Origin: Bacteroidales bacterium
GTDB taxonomy: Bacteria; Bacteroidota; Bacteroidia; Bacteroidales; Marinilabiliaceae
Assembly: GCA_003249255.1 (NCBI GenBank)
Contig: QKJP01000005.1
Coordinates: 1 to 64,000, forward strand
Reading direction: 5' to 3'
Length of the DNA stretch: 64,000 nucleotides
Shown here: positions 18,862 to 26,501 of the stretch, in pieces
How positions within the stretch are numbered: the stretch's first letter is position 1
Layout of the letters: each line of letters starts with the position of its first letter
Position numbers and translations under genes: made by a program
Notes under the pieces: generated by a model
What the model was told of the DNA's origin: nothing
What the model saw: the letters and a program-made list of their open reading frames with translations, nothing else
The model's database searches: none

Positions 18862-19608
18862 CTAAAACCTCAAAACCTCCTTAAGCTTTTTATATCCTGT
18901 TCTACTAATTTTTAATTTCACTTCTTGTGATAATACTGCCAGATGAGTATCCTTATCATAGGGTTCTAACTTTTCAATTTTATCTGAGTTAACAATATAA
19001 CTCCTGTGAATTCGCACAAACTGCTGTTCCGGCAATTGCTTTTCAAACCAAGCCATAGTATTAGATTTTAAGAAACGTTCTTCTTTTGTATGAACCATTA
19101 CATAATCGCTTTGAGCTTCAAAATAGAGAATATCATCCAATCTTAAAACCTTAAGCTGACTGCCTTTCTTAACCACAACCCGATCTAGTTTTTCAGGAAT
19201 TTCTTCCTGAATGGTTTGTACAGATATCACGTCTTTTGTTCCATTAGTCAACTTTATTTTTAGCTTGTTTATCGCATCAGCAAAACGCTCTTCACTAAAC
19301 GGTTTAAGCAAATAATCAATGGCATTTAATTCAAAAGCCTTTATGGCATATTGATCATAAGCTGTTGTAAACACTACATTAACAGGATCATCAATAACAT
19401 CTAACAATTCCAAACCCGTCACTTTAGGCATTTGAATATCTAAAAAGAGAACATCTGGTTGATATTCTTTAATTGCTTTTAATGCTTCAAACCCATTGGC
19501 ACATTCTGTTACAACCTCAAACTCAGAAAACTTCTTTAAATAAGCCTTGAGAATAGCTCTTGCCGGTGGCTCATCATCCACTATAATTACTTTATGTATT
19601 GGACTCAT
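18862..19608 (-). CDS. LytTR-family response regulator
   Basis: A 248-residue DNA-binding response regulator. The receiver domain is at residues 5-120, with the acidic pair DDEPP, the phospho-acceptor Asp in DVLFLDIQMPK, the TAYDQYAIKAFE segment and the Lys in LLKPF. The LytTR DNA-binding domain is at about 145-248 (ILYFEAQSDYVMVHT, FVRIHRSYIVN, LKISRTGYKKLKEVL). It follows the histidine kinase gene by 4 bp and is certainly its partner. LytTR regulators often control cell-envelope or metabolic genes; no target is evident here. Start ATG at 19608. Confidence 0.95.
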   Translation of the reverse strand: MSPIHKVIIVDDEPPARAILKAYLKKFSEFEVVTECANGFEALKAIKEYQPDVLFLDIQMPKVTGLELLDVIDDPVNVVFTTAYDQYAIKAFELNAIDYLLKPFSEERFADAINKLKIKLTNGTKDVISVQTIQEEIPEKLDRVVVKKGSQLKVLRLDDILYFEAQSDYVMVHTKEERFLKSNTMAWFEKQLPEQQFVRIHRSYIVNSDKIEKLEPYDKDTHLAVLSQEVKLKISRTGYKKLKEVLRF

Positions 19609-19612
19609 AAAA

Positions 19613-20668
19613 TTATTTTTCGATTAATTGAGGAATACGTACTACGACTTCAAAGAAGTTATTCTCTATGTTCACCTCTACCAAATCTTGTCGGTTAAAC
19701 AAGTAGTACAAACGGCTTTTAACATTCTCTAACCCTACACCTTCACCTTTATGTACAATACCTTCGGGATCAAAATTATTAATGATGCTAATTTCTAATT
19801 CGCCATCAACCACTTTACAAAATGTTCTGATCGTAACCGGTTCTATACTTTCGTATACGCCGTGTTTAATGGCATTTTCATAAAGAGGCTGTAATAACAA
19901 AACGGGTATTTTAAGGTCACTACATTCATTACAGTTCTCTACCACACAATTTAAGCGATCGCCAAACCTTACCTTTTCGATCTCAAGGTATCTGGCCATA
20001 TTCTTCATCTCCTCCCGCAAGGGCAAAAAAGCATTCTCATTCTTCTTTAAAGAATAGCGCATAAAATCAGAGAGCTTATTTATCATATCACGAGCTCCAT
20101 CCGAATCGGTTATCGTTAAGGAACTAATGGAATTTAAACTATTAAACAAAAAATGAGGATTCAATTGAGCTTTTAATGCTTTCAATTCAGTTTCTCTGAG
20201 TAAACGCTGCATTGTTTCCTGCTCTTTTTCTTTTTGTTGGATGTTATCAAAAAAGATAAGCATGTAGTAAACCAAAGTGAATACCAAAAACATTAAACCT
20301 CCTAATACCACCCTTACGGTTAGCGACTCATTAGTATACAGTATGCTAAACAAGCGATCATCCAAAAAAAAGGATAAAACAGTTTGACTCAAGAACTGCC
20401 AAAGCCATATTAAAATAGCTCCTGCAAAAATGTGTTGGGTTATTCCTTTTATCAAGCCCTTCTTGATATCAATATAAAACACAGGATACCATATCTCGAT
20501 CCCAAACACAAACAAGAAAAAATTAAATACAAAGCCATCCATCAATGCGGCAATAGGCTCTATATTATAAAAATTCCATAGTACAACTGAATGTATTAAC
20601 ACTACTACTGCCCATAAAAGAGCGTAAAGTCGAAATACCTTCAATCGTGATAATATTGGATGATTCAT
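19613..20668 (-). CDS. LytS-type membrane histidine kinase
   Basis: A 351-residue sensor kinase. Four hydrophobic segments fill about the first 145 residues, with only short loops, so the sensor is probably the membrane part itself. A coiled segment leads to the His_kinase domain with the phospho-acceptor His in LNPHFLFNSLNSIS, and the ATPase domain follows (LLLQPLYENAIKHGV; GVGLENVKSRL). It is organised with the LytTR regulator downstream (4-bp gap). Start ATG at 20668. In known Bacteroidota pairs of this type the signal is rarely known, and none can be read here. Confidence 0.93.
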   Translation of the reverse strand: MNHPILSRLKVFRLYALLWAVVVLIHSVVLWNFYNIEPIAALMDGFVFNFFLFVFGIEIWYPVFYIDIKKGLIKGITQHIFAGAILIWLWQFLSQTVLSFFLDDRLFSILYTNESLTVRVVLGGLMFLVFTLVYYMLIFFDNIQQKEKEQETMQRLLRETELKALKAQLNPHFLFNSLNSISSLTITDSDGARDMINKLSDFMRYSLKKNENAFLPLREEMKNMARYLEIEKVRFGDRLNCVVENCNECSDLKIPVLLLQPLYENAIKHGVYESIEPVTIRTFCKVVDGELEISIINNFDPEGIVHKGEGVGLENVKSRLYYLFNRQDLVEVNIENNFFEVVVRIPQLIEK

Positions 20669-20860
20669 TATATAGTTCTTAATTTGTTAACATGTGCTTA
20701 GACCTTTGTAGAAGTATACAAGATTGGAGTACAGAGTAGTCAGATATGAGATTTAAACAAGTAATAGTTAATCATTAAACCTTCATCATTATTCATTCAT
20801 TTACACATTCTCACATTTCCTAATTTTCACATTTGCACATCAAACAATTAACTCATTATC

Positions 20861-21439
20861 TTAATTCATAGAACGACCAAGCTTTTCCACTTTCTTTAGC
20901 CAATCCTCTCGTTTAGAGAAATCTGAATGCTTTACCAAAGAAAATGTGGTTGTTTTAACCGGTTTAACCCCACAATATTCTAACGTGGCTTTTTTCATTG
21001 CATGAATACCGGCATTTCGATACATCAGCTTATTATACCAATTGGGAGCATCCATGGTGGTAATAATCCTTCCGGTTTTACCTTTTAAGAGTTTGTCCCA
21101 CATTACTGAGTCTTCTTTAGGTTTAAAAGCAAAGCCCGGCAAAAAAACACGGTCAATAAATCCTTTTAGTAATGCAGGTTGCACTCCCCACCAAATGGGA
21201 TAAACAAACACCAAGTGATCTGCCGCTGAAATGGCTTCACGTACCTCTAACAAATCAGCTTCTAATTCAGTTCTTTGCCGGTAACCAAATTGAAGAATGG
21301 GATTAAACTTTAGATCTACCAAATGTACAACCGTGCTATTAGCACCGGTAGCTTTGGCCCCTTGGTGATACTTTTCGGCAATAGACGAACAAAAACTTTC
21401 TTTATCCGGATGGCCATTGATAATTAATATATTTTTCAT
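20861..21439 (-). CDS. NAD(P)H oxidoreductase, flavodoxin-like fold
   Basis: A 192-residue cytoplasmic flavoprotein of the NQO/MdaB/KefF type (Flavodoxin_2 fold). It opens with MKNILIINGHPDKESF, the flavin-phosphate binding loop, and contains ADHLVFVYPIWWGVQPALLKGFIDRVFLPGFAF, the family's central signature, followed by GRIITTMDAPNWY. Such enzymes reduce quinones, nitro- or azo-compounds with NAD(P)H. It lies downstream of the LytTR system on the same strand, but 192 bp separate them, so a shared transcript is unlikely. Start ATG at 21439. The low-complexity CACATT-rich tract on both sides is non-coding. Confidence 0.93.
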   Translation of the reverse strand: MKNILIINGHPDKESFCSSIAEKYHQGAKATGANSTVVHLVDLKFNPILQFGYRQRTELEADLLEVREAISAADHLVFVYPIWWGVQPALLKGFIDRVFLPGFAFKPKEDSVMWDKLLKGKTGRIITTMDAPNWYNKLMYRNAGIHAMKKATLEYCGVKPVKTTTFSLVKHSDFSKREDWLKKVEKLGRSMN

Positions 21440-21539
21440 TTTGTTTTTTTTAAAAGTGCATAGTGCTAATTTACAGCTTTGCCATATTGTACTTTGTGCC
21501 TAATTCCATATATCAATGAAAATCAGTTACTAATCTTCT

Positions 21540-21615
21540 CATTCTCAAATCCTCCCATTTCCTAATTTTCACATTGGCACATTGGCACATCAATCAACTC
21601 ATTAGCACATCAATC
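21540..21615. repeat. CACATT-type low-complexity tract
   Basis: Imperfect repeats of the words CTCATT, CACATT and GGCACATTGGCACATCAATC lie between the LiaF-like and oxidoreductase genes. Similar tracts occur near 9950, 18735-18775 and 20795-20840. They are a widely scattered intergenic feature of this genome type; no function is known to me. Confidence 0.5.
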
Positions 21616-21619
21616 AATT

Positions 21620-22324
21620 TCAAACACTCCTCAATTCTCCACCACCAAAAATGGTATAACCTTTTATGATTAGCGTTTTTTGAGAATCTTCAACATCATT
21701 GCTGGAAATAAAGGTTCGCTTATCATCAAAGCCGCCAAAAATGGACACAACTTCTGTTTTCACATTCCACCCTCTTGGGATAAGCAGTTTCGATCCGCCA
21801 AAAACAGCTATTAATTCAAGCGTAGCACCTTCAGTAGAAAGGGTACATTTTTCAAGACTTAAATCACTCCCTCCAAAAACGGCAATCACACTTCCGCCTT
21901 TAAAGTTTTGAGATTCTACAATTCGAGATCCACCTCCAAAAACAGCAATTTCTTCAATCACATCATTATCAACACTGTCGGTACTCCTAAACGAGCGCTT
22001 ACAGCAAGCACCCGGCTTTTTAAAAAACAACATAAAACCACCTAAAATCACTAGCACAGGCCAAAACTTAGCAATATCCATTTCGGGAAAATGCTTGGTT
22101 ACGATAAAGAATCCACCTATTACACTTAAAATGAATGCTGCTTTAAAATCCCCTTTAAACAAATTAAAAACGCCTACTGCAACTAATATCATAGGCCAGC
22201 TAAATAGGATATCTGTCCAGCCCATCGGTAGCATGTTTAAGTTTGCTGCTAACAAAACAAGACCCGCTAAGATTAAAAAGAATCCTGCACCTACCTTTTC
22301 CTTATTACTTTTTACTTTTTTCAT
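21620..22324 (-). CDS. LiaF-like membrane protein with FGG repeats
   Basis: A 234-residue membrane protein. The N-terminal half has about four predicted transmembrane helices (residues 14-105), the LiaF/DUF5668 transmembrane-type block. After a short CC-containing loop, the C-terminal half is a beta-sheet domain in which a hydrophobic-FGG motif returns five times: AVFGGG, AVFGGS, AVFGGS, SIFGGF, TIFGGG. This is the DUF2154/LiaF C-terminal pattern, thought to form a beta-helix-like fold. LiaF in Bacillus restrains the LiaSR two-component system; a related envelope-stress role here would be inference. The gene is near a LytS/LytTR pair but is separated from it by another gene. Start ATG at 22324. 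Confidence 0.85.
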   Translation of the reverse strand: MKKVKSNKEKVGAGFFLILAGLVLLAANLNMLPMGWTDILFSWPMILVAVGVFNLFKGDFKAAFILSVIGGFFIVTKHFPEMDIAKFWPVLVILGGFMLFFKKPGACCKRSFRSTDSVDNDVIEEIAVFGGGSRIVESQNFKGGSVIAVFGGSDLSLEKCTLSTEGATLELIAVFGGSKLLIPRGWNVKTEVVSIFGGFDDKRTFISSNDVEDSQKTLIIKGYTIFGGGELRSV

Positions 22325-23000
22325 AACAACTAATTTTTAATGACAAGGCTAAAGTACTTACTATACTTTCGCACAACAATGTAAAATCGATGAGCTGCGA
22401 AATAACTTAGATGAGCTGCGAAGAAGGATATTAACTGTAGCCTAAACTCAACCTTTAAAGACTACTCTTATCTGCAAAACAAATGGTAAATAAACCACAT
22501 TCATTTTCACAAATATCAAACACTCTCTTTTACCAAACCTCACCCAAATAAAGCAACCTTCAAAATAGATCACTTGAGTTAATCTTTTTGCCTGTCTTTA
22601 AAACAATAAAGTCAAACCATGAAGAGACTACCTCACTTTAATCCGTTAAATTTAAACACGTAGAAATTTGGTCTAACATCCCTATCGAACAGCAACGTAA
22701 GATTGTTAGATTTTGTATCTTGCCCTATCAGTAAATATCGAACAGTAAATTAATTAAAATGTAAATTCGTTATTGCACATAATTATCTCAACACAGGGAC
22801 ACTAAGACACAGAGTTTTTTCTATAAATAATACAACACTCTATTTCCCCACCTACATCGGCCAAATCTTTGACGTCCTGTTGATATTTTTTAACATTCTG
22901 ACAAGTATTTTCGCATTATGTGTAGTTGAGGGCATTCAAATTAATTAATTTGCACATGAGCAAACTAGCACACGATTAAAAACTTTTATCGAATGGTCTT
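22325..23000. other. intergenic region between divergent genes, 676 bp
   Basis: Long AT-rich spacer upstream of the dikinase-like gene. About 180 bp of it is a family A repeat element (22762-22940). I see no consensus promoter for the dikinase-like gene and no coding frame of interest. A CAAGGCTA box at 22343-22350 is one base off the minus-strand -7 consensus for the LiaF-like gene. Confidence 0.5.
22762..22940. repeat. repeat family A, copy 1
   Basis: Ends TTCGTTATTGCACATAAT and ATTATGTGTAGTTGAGGGCA correspond to the terminal inverted repeats of the better preserved copy at 31761-31944. The interior carries CAACACAGGGAC, GACACAGAGTTTTTT, the inverse arm AACACTCT, and CCTACATCGGCC. It is a diverged copy just upstream of the dikinase-like gene. 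Confidence 0.65.
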
Positions 23001-23039
23001 ATGATCTACTTAAATAAGAAAAATCTACAATTAAACCAC

Positions 23040-24926
23040 GTGAAAAAACTTACATTTCTCCTACTCCTAGTCCTAATTATTTTAAACACATCAGCTCAAA
23101 CCTATCAACATACATTAGAAGATAAGACCATCTTTGACAAGCTATCCGGACTACCTCTTTCGGAAAAATATGGTCAGGTATCTTCTATTAAATTAGTGTA
23201 TGAGATAAAAACAAAGAAACTCTATTACTTTAATTCAAAATTCTTCAGGTATCACCATGAGTTTTGTTCTGTAATTTTAGAGAATAAGCTAGAAGTTCCT
23301 GATTTCAATAAAGTCAACTATTCCAATAGCTCTAAGCGAAAATATTTATTGGCTAACATTAACTATTTTAAGACCTTAAACATTTATGCCTTGGAGATTT
23401 CTCCCGTAGACTTAATGGCACAAAAGGATATTGAACACTTATGGTCTCTTGTAAAAGAATCCTCTTTTATTGGAAAAGATTTAAATCTTATGCTAAACAA
23501 TTACCGACTTCATGAAATAAGTTCATATTTCAACAATCAAATCCCTTTACTAGAACCTTCTCACATATACAATAATCTCAATTACCAAGCCATTGGAAAA
23601 TATAAAAATTGCGGCATCATACACTTCATCCATAACTTTACTACAGAATCAGACAACATTAACCCAATGGACATTGCAGTTCTCAATGAAACCCCCTTAT
23701 ACTTACCCAAAGTATCAGGAATAATTGTAACAGAATTTCAAACTCCACTGAGCCATTTAAGCATTCTGGCACAAAACAGAAAAATTCCAATTGCAGCTTA
23801 TAAAGAAGCATTTAATGACTCATCCCTCCTGTTATATGCAAATAAAAAAGTATGCCTTACCGTTGAGAACAATACATTCAAACTAGAACCAATTGATAGT
23901 TTAATAGCACTAAAGCAAAAAACTAAGCAACTCAACCTTAAATATGATTTATCTGTCGACTCAATCATTGATATAAAATACATCAATAAAAATTCATACA
24001 AACATACCGGAAACAAAGCTGCCAACTTTGGATTGCTGCATACACTAAGTAACAAAAACAATTTTAAAGTACCAGAAGGCGCTTTTGCTATTCCTTTTTA
24101 CTTTTACTACCAACATGTAATAAACTCATCTGCGCAAGCGCTTATTGACACATTACTTAACAATAAATCTAACCTATCGCAAGACTCCATAAAGAACACA
24201 CTTAAAAAGATTAGAAAAGAAATTAAACAAAAAGACATTAACCCGGAACTTATCAAAGCAGTGAATGAGAAAATAGGTTCTACAGATTTCTCCCAATTCC
24301 GATTTCGATCATCAACTAATGCCGAAGATGCCAAAGGCTTTTCCGGAGCAGGATTATACACTTCAAAGACCGGCATCCTGAACCACGAAAAAAAATCATT
24401 CGAAAAAGCCATAAAGAATGTTTGGGCAAGTTTGTGGTCATACGAGGCTTATTCCGAAAGAGAGTATTATCACATCAACCATAAAGACGTTTACATGGGA
24501 ATTTTGGCACATCGAGCCTTTCCAAACGAGGAAGTGAATGGAGTCGCAATAACAAAAAATTTATATAGACCAGATAATTTTGGTTTTGTAATTAATGCTC
24601 AACTTGGTAATGAAAATGTGGTTAAACCCAAACAAGGCACAATTTGCGATCAATTTATTTGCTACCCTAACTATTCAAATAACATCTTTGAAAACAAAAA
24701 TACAGTGGATATTATCACCCAATCGAGCCTTAATGACAACAAATTACTTATGTCACCGGAAGAAATTCAAAACCTGGCCAACCAATTGGAAACTATCAAA
24801 AAATACTTCATCAGCCACACATTTACCAGTAAGTCATACCAAGAATTTGGTTTAGACATTGAATTTAAATTGGAAGGAAAAAATAGAGATTTGTATATCA
24901 AGCAGGTAAGGGTATATAATGATTGA
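23040..24926 (+). CDS. exported dikinase-like protein: phosphohistidine domain then ATP-grasp (PPDK_N)
   Basis: A 628-residue protein with two recognisable catalytic domains of the PEP-utilising enzyme superfamily. A signal peptide (MKKLTFLLLLVLIILNTSAQ) fits a GTG start at 23040; an ATG at 23001 would add 13 residues before it. After about 190 unassigned residues comes a swivelling phosphohistidine domain with TPLSHLSILAQNRKIP (His239 counted from the GTG). The C-terminal part is a PPDK_N-type ATP-binding region with FRFRSSTNAEDAKGFSGAGLY and KNVWASLWSYEAYSERE. PPDK and PEP synthase have these domains in the opposite order. The order here, and the ASLW segment, recall glucan water dikinase. 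No carbohydrate-binding domain is recognisable. An exported protein has no obvious ATP source, so the substrate and activity are open. It is bracketed by repeats of families A and B. Confidence 0.8.
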   Translation: MKKLTFLLLLVLIILNTSAQTYQHTLEDKTIFDKLSGLPLSEKYGQVSSIKLVYEIKTKKLYYFNSKFFRYHHEFCSVILENKLEVPDFNKVNYSNSSKRKYLLANINYFKTLNIYALEISPVDLMAQKDIEHLWSLVKESSFIGKDLNLMLNNYRLHEISSYFNNQIPLLEPSHIYNNLNYQAIGKYKNCGIIHFIHNFTTESDNINPMDIAVLNETPLYLPKVSGIIVTEFQTPLSHLSILAQNRKIPIAAYKEAFNDSSLLLYANKKVCLTVENNTFKLEPIDSLIALKQKTKQLNLKYDLSVDSIIDIKYINKNSYKHTGNKAANFGLLHTLSNKNNFKVPEGAFAIPFYFYYQHVINSSAQALIDTLLNNKSNLSQDSIKNTLKKIRKEIKQKDINPELIKAVNEKIGSTDFSQFRFRSSTNAEDAKGFSGAGLYTSKTGILNHEKKSFEKAIKNVWASLWSYEAYSEREYYHINHKDVYMGILAHRAFPNEEVNGVAITKNLYRPDNFGFVINAQLGNENVVKPKQGTICDQFICYPNYSNNIFENKNTVDIITQSSLNDNKLLMSPEEIQNLANQLETIKKYFISHTFTSKSYQEFGLDIEFKLEGKNRDLYIKQVRVYND

Positions 24927-24927
24927 A

Positions 24928-25213
24928 ATAATTGAGGTCAGTAGATAAGTACATATATTTCTGTATAAATCTAAAAAAGTCCCAAAGTGGGCGATATCCC
25001 AAATCCTAGCCTGTAAGGGCTAGGATTTCAATCGGGTATTTAATTTAAGTGCCAAAGGTGCGTAGTCTTAACCACACGACTACGCACCTTGGGCGCTAAC
25101 AATATTATGCCATGATATTCATAGCCCTTCTGGCTATGCTGAATGACACCGCATCTTTTATGTTAACGTAAGCTTAATATTGATAAGTATTTAACTACAT
25201 ACCTCTAATAAAA
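24928..25213. repeat. repeat family B, copy 2
   Basis: About 285 bp matching 15571-15780 at both ends and in the core. It contains an extra internal segment with a strong hairpin, AAGGTGCGTAGTC (25055-25067) and its perfect complement (25078-25090), plus the AGCCC/GGGCT-type hairpins. It starts immediately after the dikinase-like stop codon, so it may also serve as that gene's 3' end. Confidence 0.75.
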
Positions 25214-25547
25214 CAATTCTCAATTACATTAAGATTTAAACCTTACAGTGAAGAAAAAAGGTTCATAAAAGAAATCAAACCCAACTTTACTAAATGAGTT
25301 AAAAAATAAAATCAGATCATTTCAATTAGACAATCAAAAAATCATTTGAGTTTCACTTCAAACAGCCTGAAAAACTCTAAAAAACTCTCGAACTCATCAT
25401 ACTACTTTAATAGCGTAGTTTTTTTTAAAAATAGTCGATGAAAGGTACTACAACATTGAATCTAATAAATAACACACAATGAAGAACTCTTTAATAATCA
25501 TAATAATCTCATTGCAGCTTTGAAATATACAAATTATATTAAACAAA

Positions 25548-25572
25548 AAAGGTGCCCATAAAGAGCACCTTT
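25548..25572 (-). terminator. terminator of the small T9SS cargo gene
   Basis: Arms AAAGGTGC (25548-25555) and GCACCTTT (25565-25572), perfect over 8 bp, start 31 bp past the stop codon. Read on the minus strand, a T tract follows directly. Confidence 0.8.
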
Positions 25573-25603
25573 CAATATTTATCTTGATAGTTTATCTATC
25601 TAA

Positions 25604-26404
25604 TTACTTTACAGTTAATTTAGAAGTAGCAGTACCAATTTTAACAATGTAAACACCAGCTGCTAATTCACCAGTATTAATCTCTTTAACAGCAGATAAT
25701 ACTTTAGAACCTGCTAAGTTATATACATCAGCAATTTCACCATCTAATTCTACAACAGCTCCATCAGTAGCAGGGTTAGGAGTAAGTGAGAAAGTAGTTG
25801 CAGTGAATTCAGATACACCGGAAACAGCTACACCATTCACTTTTAAATCAGCAATTTGAACATATGGCACTGAAGTTGCAGCATCAGAACCAAAATCACA
25901 ATCACCACTAGCTGCAATAAAACCATCATCCTTAAGGTAAAAATTACTATATCCAGCATTACCACCTGTGGTTGACATTTGTATAAAAGCAAAAGCTCCT
26001 TCTTCTTGAGTTTCTGCGTTCATTTTTGTAACAACAGAAGCTGGTAACTGTGCACTAAAAGTAACTTTGTCACCTTTAACTAAACTCTTTAACGCTCCTG
26101 CTGCAGAAGAACCAGAACATAAAGTCTTTAAATTTACCCAGTTAGCATCAGAAGCCAAGTGCCATAAAACTTTCACGGTAAAATAATCAATTGGTTTATC
26201 AGCAACTACAACAGGCTCAACATCAAAATTAATATTCGCACAAGTGGTTGCACCATAAGCGTTAGTATTTCCAGCAGAAGCAATACTAGTAATCTCATCA
26301 CCAAAAAGATCCCCCAAAACACCACCAACGATTACGTCATCCTCTTTAGCACTTACAGAAAGGGTCATTGCAGCTGCAGCCAAAAACAAATAAATTTTTT
26401 TCAT
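25604..26404 (-). CDS. small secreted protein with type A T9SS sorting tail
   Basis: A 266-residue exported protein. A clean signal peptide (MKKIYLFLAAAAMTLSVSA) is followed by a beta-rich central part of no family I recognise, with Cys pairs at about residues 55, 92 and 170. The last 70 residues (FSLTPNPATDGAVVELDG to SKLTVK) form a Por secretion-system C-terminal domain, type A. It is therefore predicted to cross the outer membrane by the T9SS and be released or anchored on the surface. It lies just after SusC/SusD but has its own promoter (26441-26471), so it may be expressed separately. A glycan-binding role, as for SusE/F-type proteins, is possible but has no sequence support. Start ATG at 26404. 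Confidence 0.88.
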   Translation of the reverse strand: MKKIYLFLAAAAMTLSVSAKEDDVIVGGVLGDLFGDEITSIASAGNTNAYGATTCANINFDVEPVVVADKPIDYFTVKVLWHLASDANWVNLKTLCSGSSAAGALKSLVKGDKVTFSAQLPASVVTKMNAETQEEGAFAFIQMSTTGGNAGYSNFYLKDDGFIAASGDCDFGSDAATSVPYVQIADLKVNGVAVSGVSEFTATTFSLTPNPATDGAVVELDGEIADVYNLAGSKVLSAVKEINTGELAAGVYIVKIGTATSKLTVK

Positions 26405-26440
26405 AATAACTAATTTTAATTAAATTTTTAATTTCGTTAA

Positions 26441-26471
26441 CAAATATAAACATTTAAAAACTCTCTCCAAA
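26441..26471 (-). promoter_or_regulatory. Bacteroidota-type promoter of the small T9SS cargo gene
   Basis: On the minus strand, TTTG (26468-26471), a 19-bp spacer, then TATATTTG (26441-26448): an exact fit to TTTG-N19-TAnnTTTG. The predicted leader is about 30 nt before the ATG at 26404. The -33 box lies inside the terminator stem of SusD. Confidence 0.75.
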
Positions 26472-26494
26472 TACTAAGAGAAGTATTTGGAGAG
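26463..26494 (-). terminator. terminator of the SusC/SusD operon
   Basis: Perfect 13-bp arms CTCTCCAAATACT (26463-26475) and AGTATTTGGAGAG (26482-26494) with a 6-nt loop, 8 bp past the SusD stop codon. Read on the minus strand, GTTTTTAAA follows. A strong intrinsic terminator. Confidence 0.88.
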
Positions 26495-26501
26495 AAATAA
26501 A

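Larger units (their letters stand above)
24927..25603. other. intergenic region between convergent genes, 677 bp
   Basis: Holds the family B repeat copy 2, which begins two bases after the stop of the dikinase-like gene, and the terminator of the small T9SS cargo gene at 25548-25572. Between them is AT-rich DNA without a convincing gene. Confidence 0.55.
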
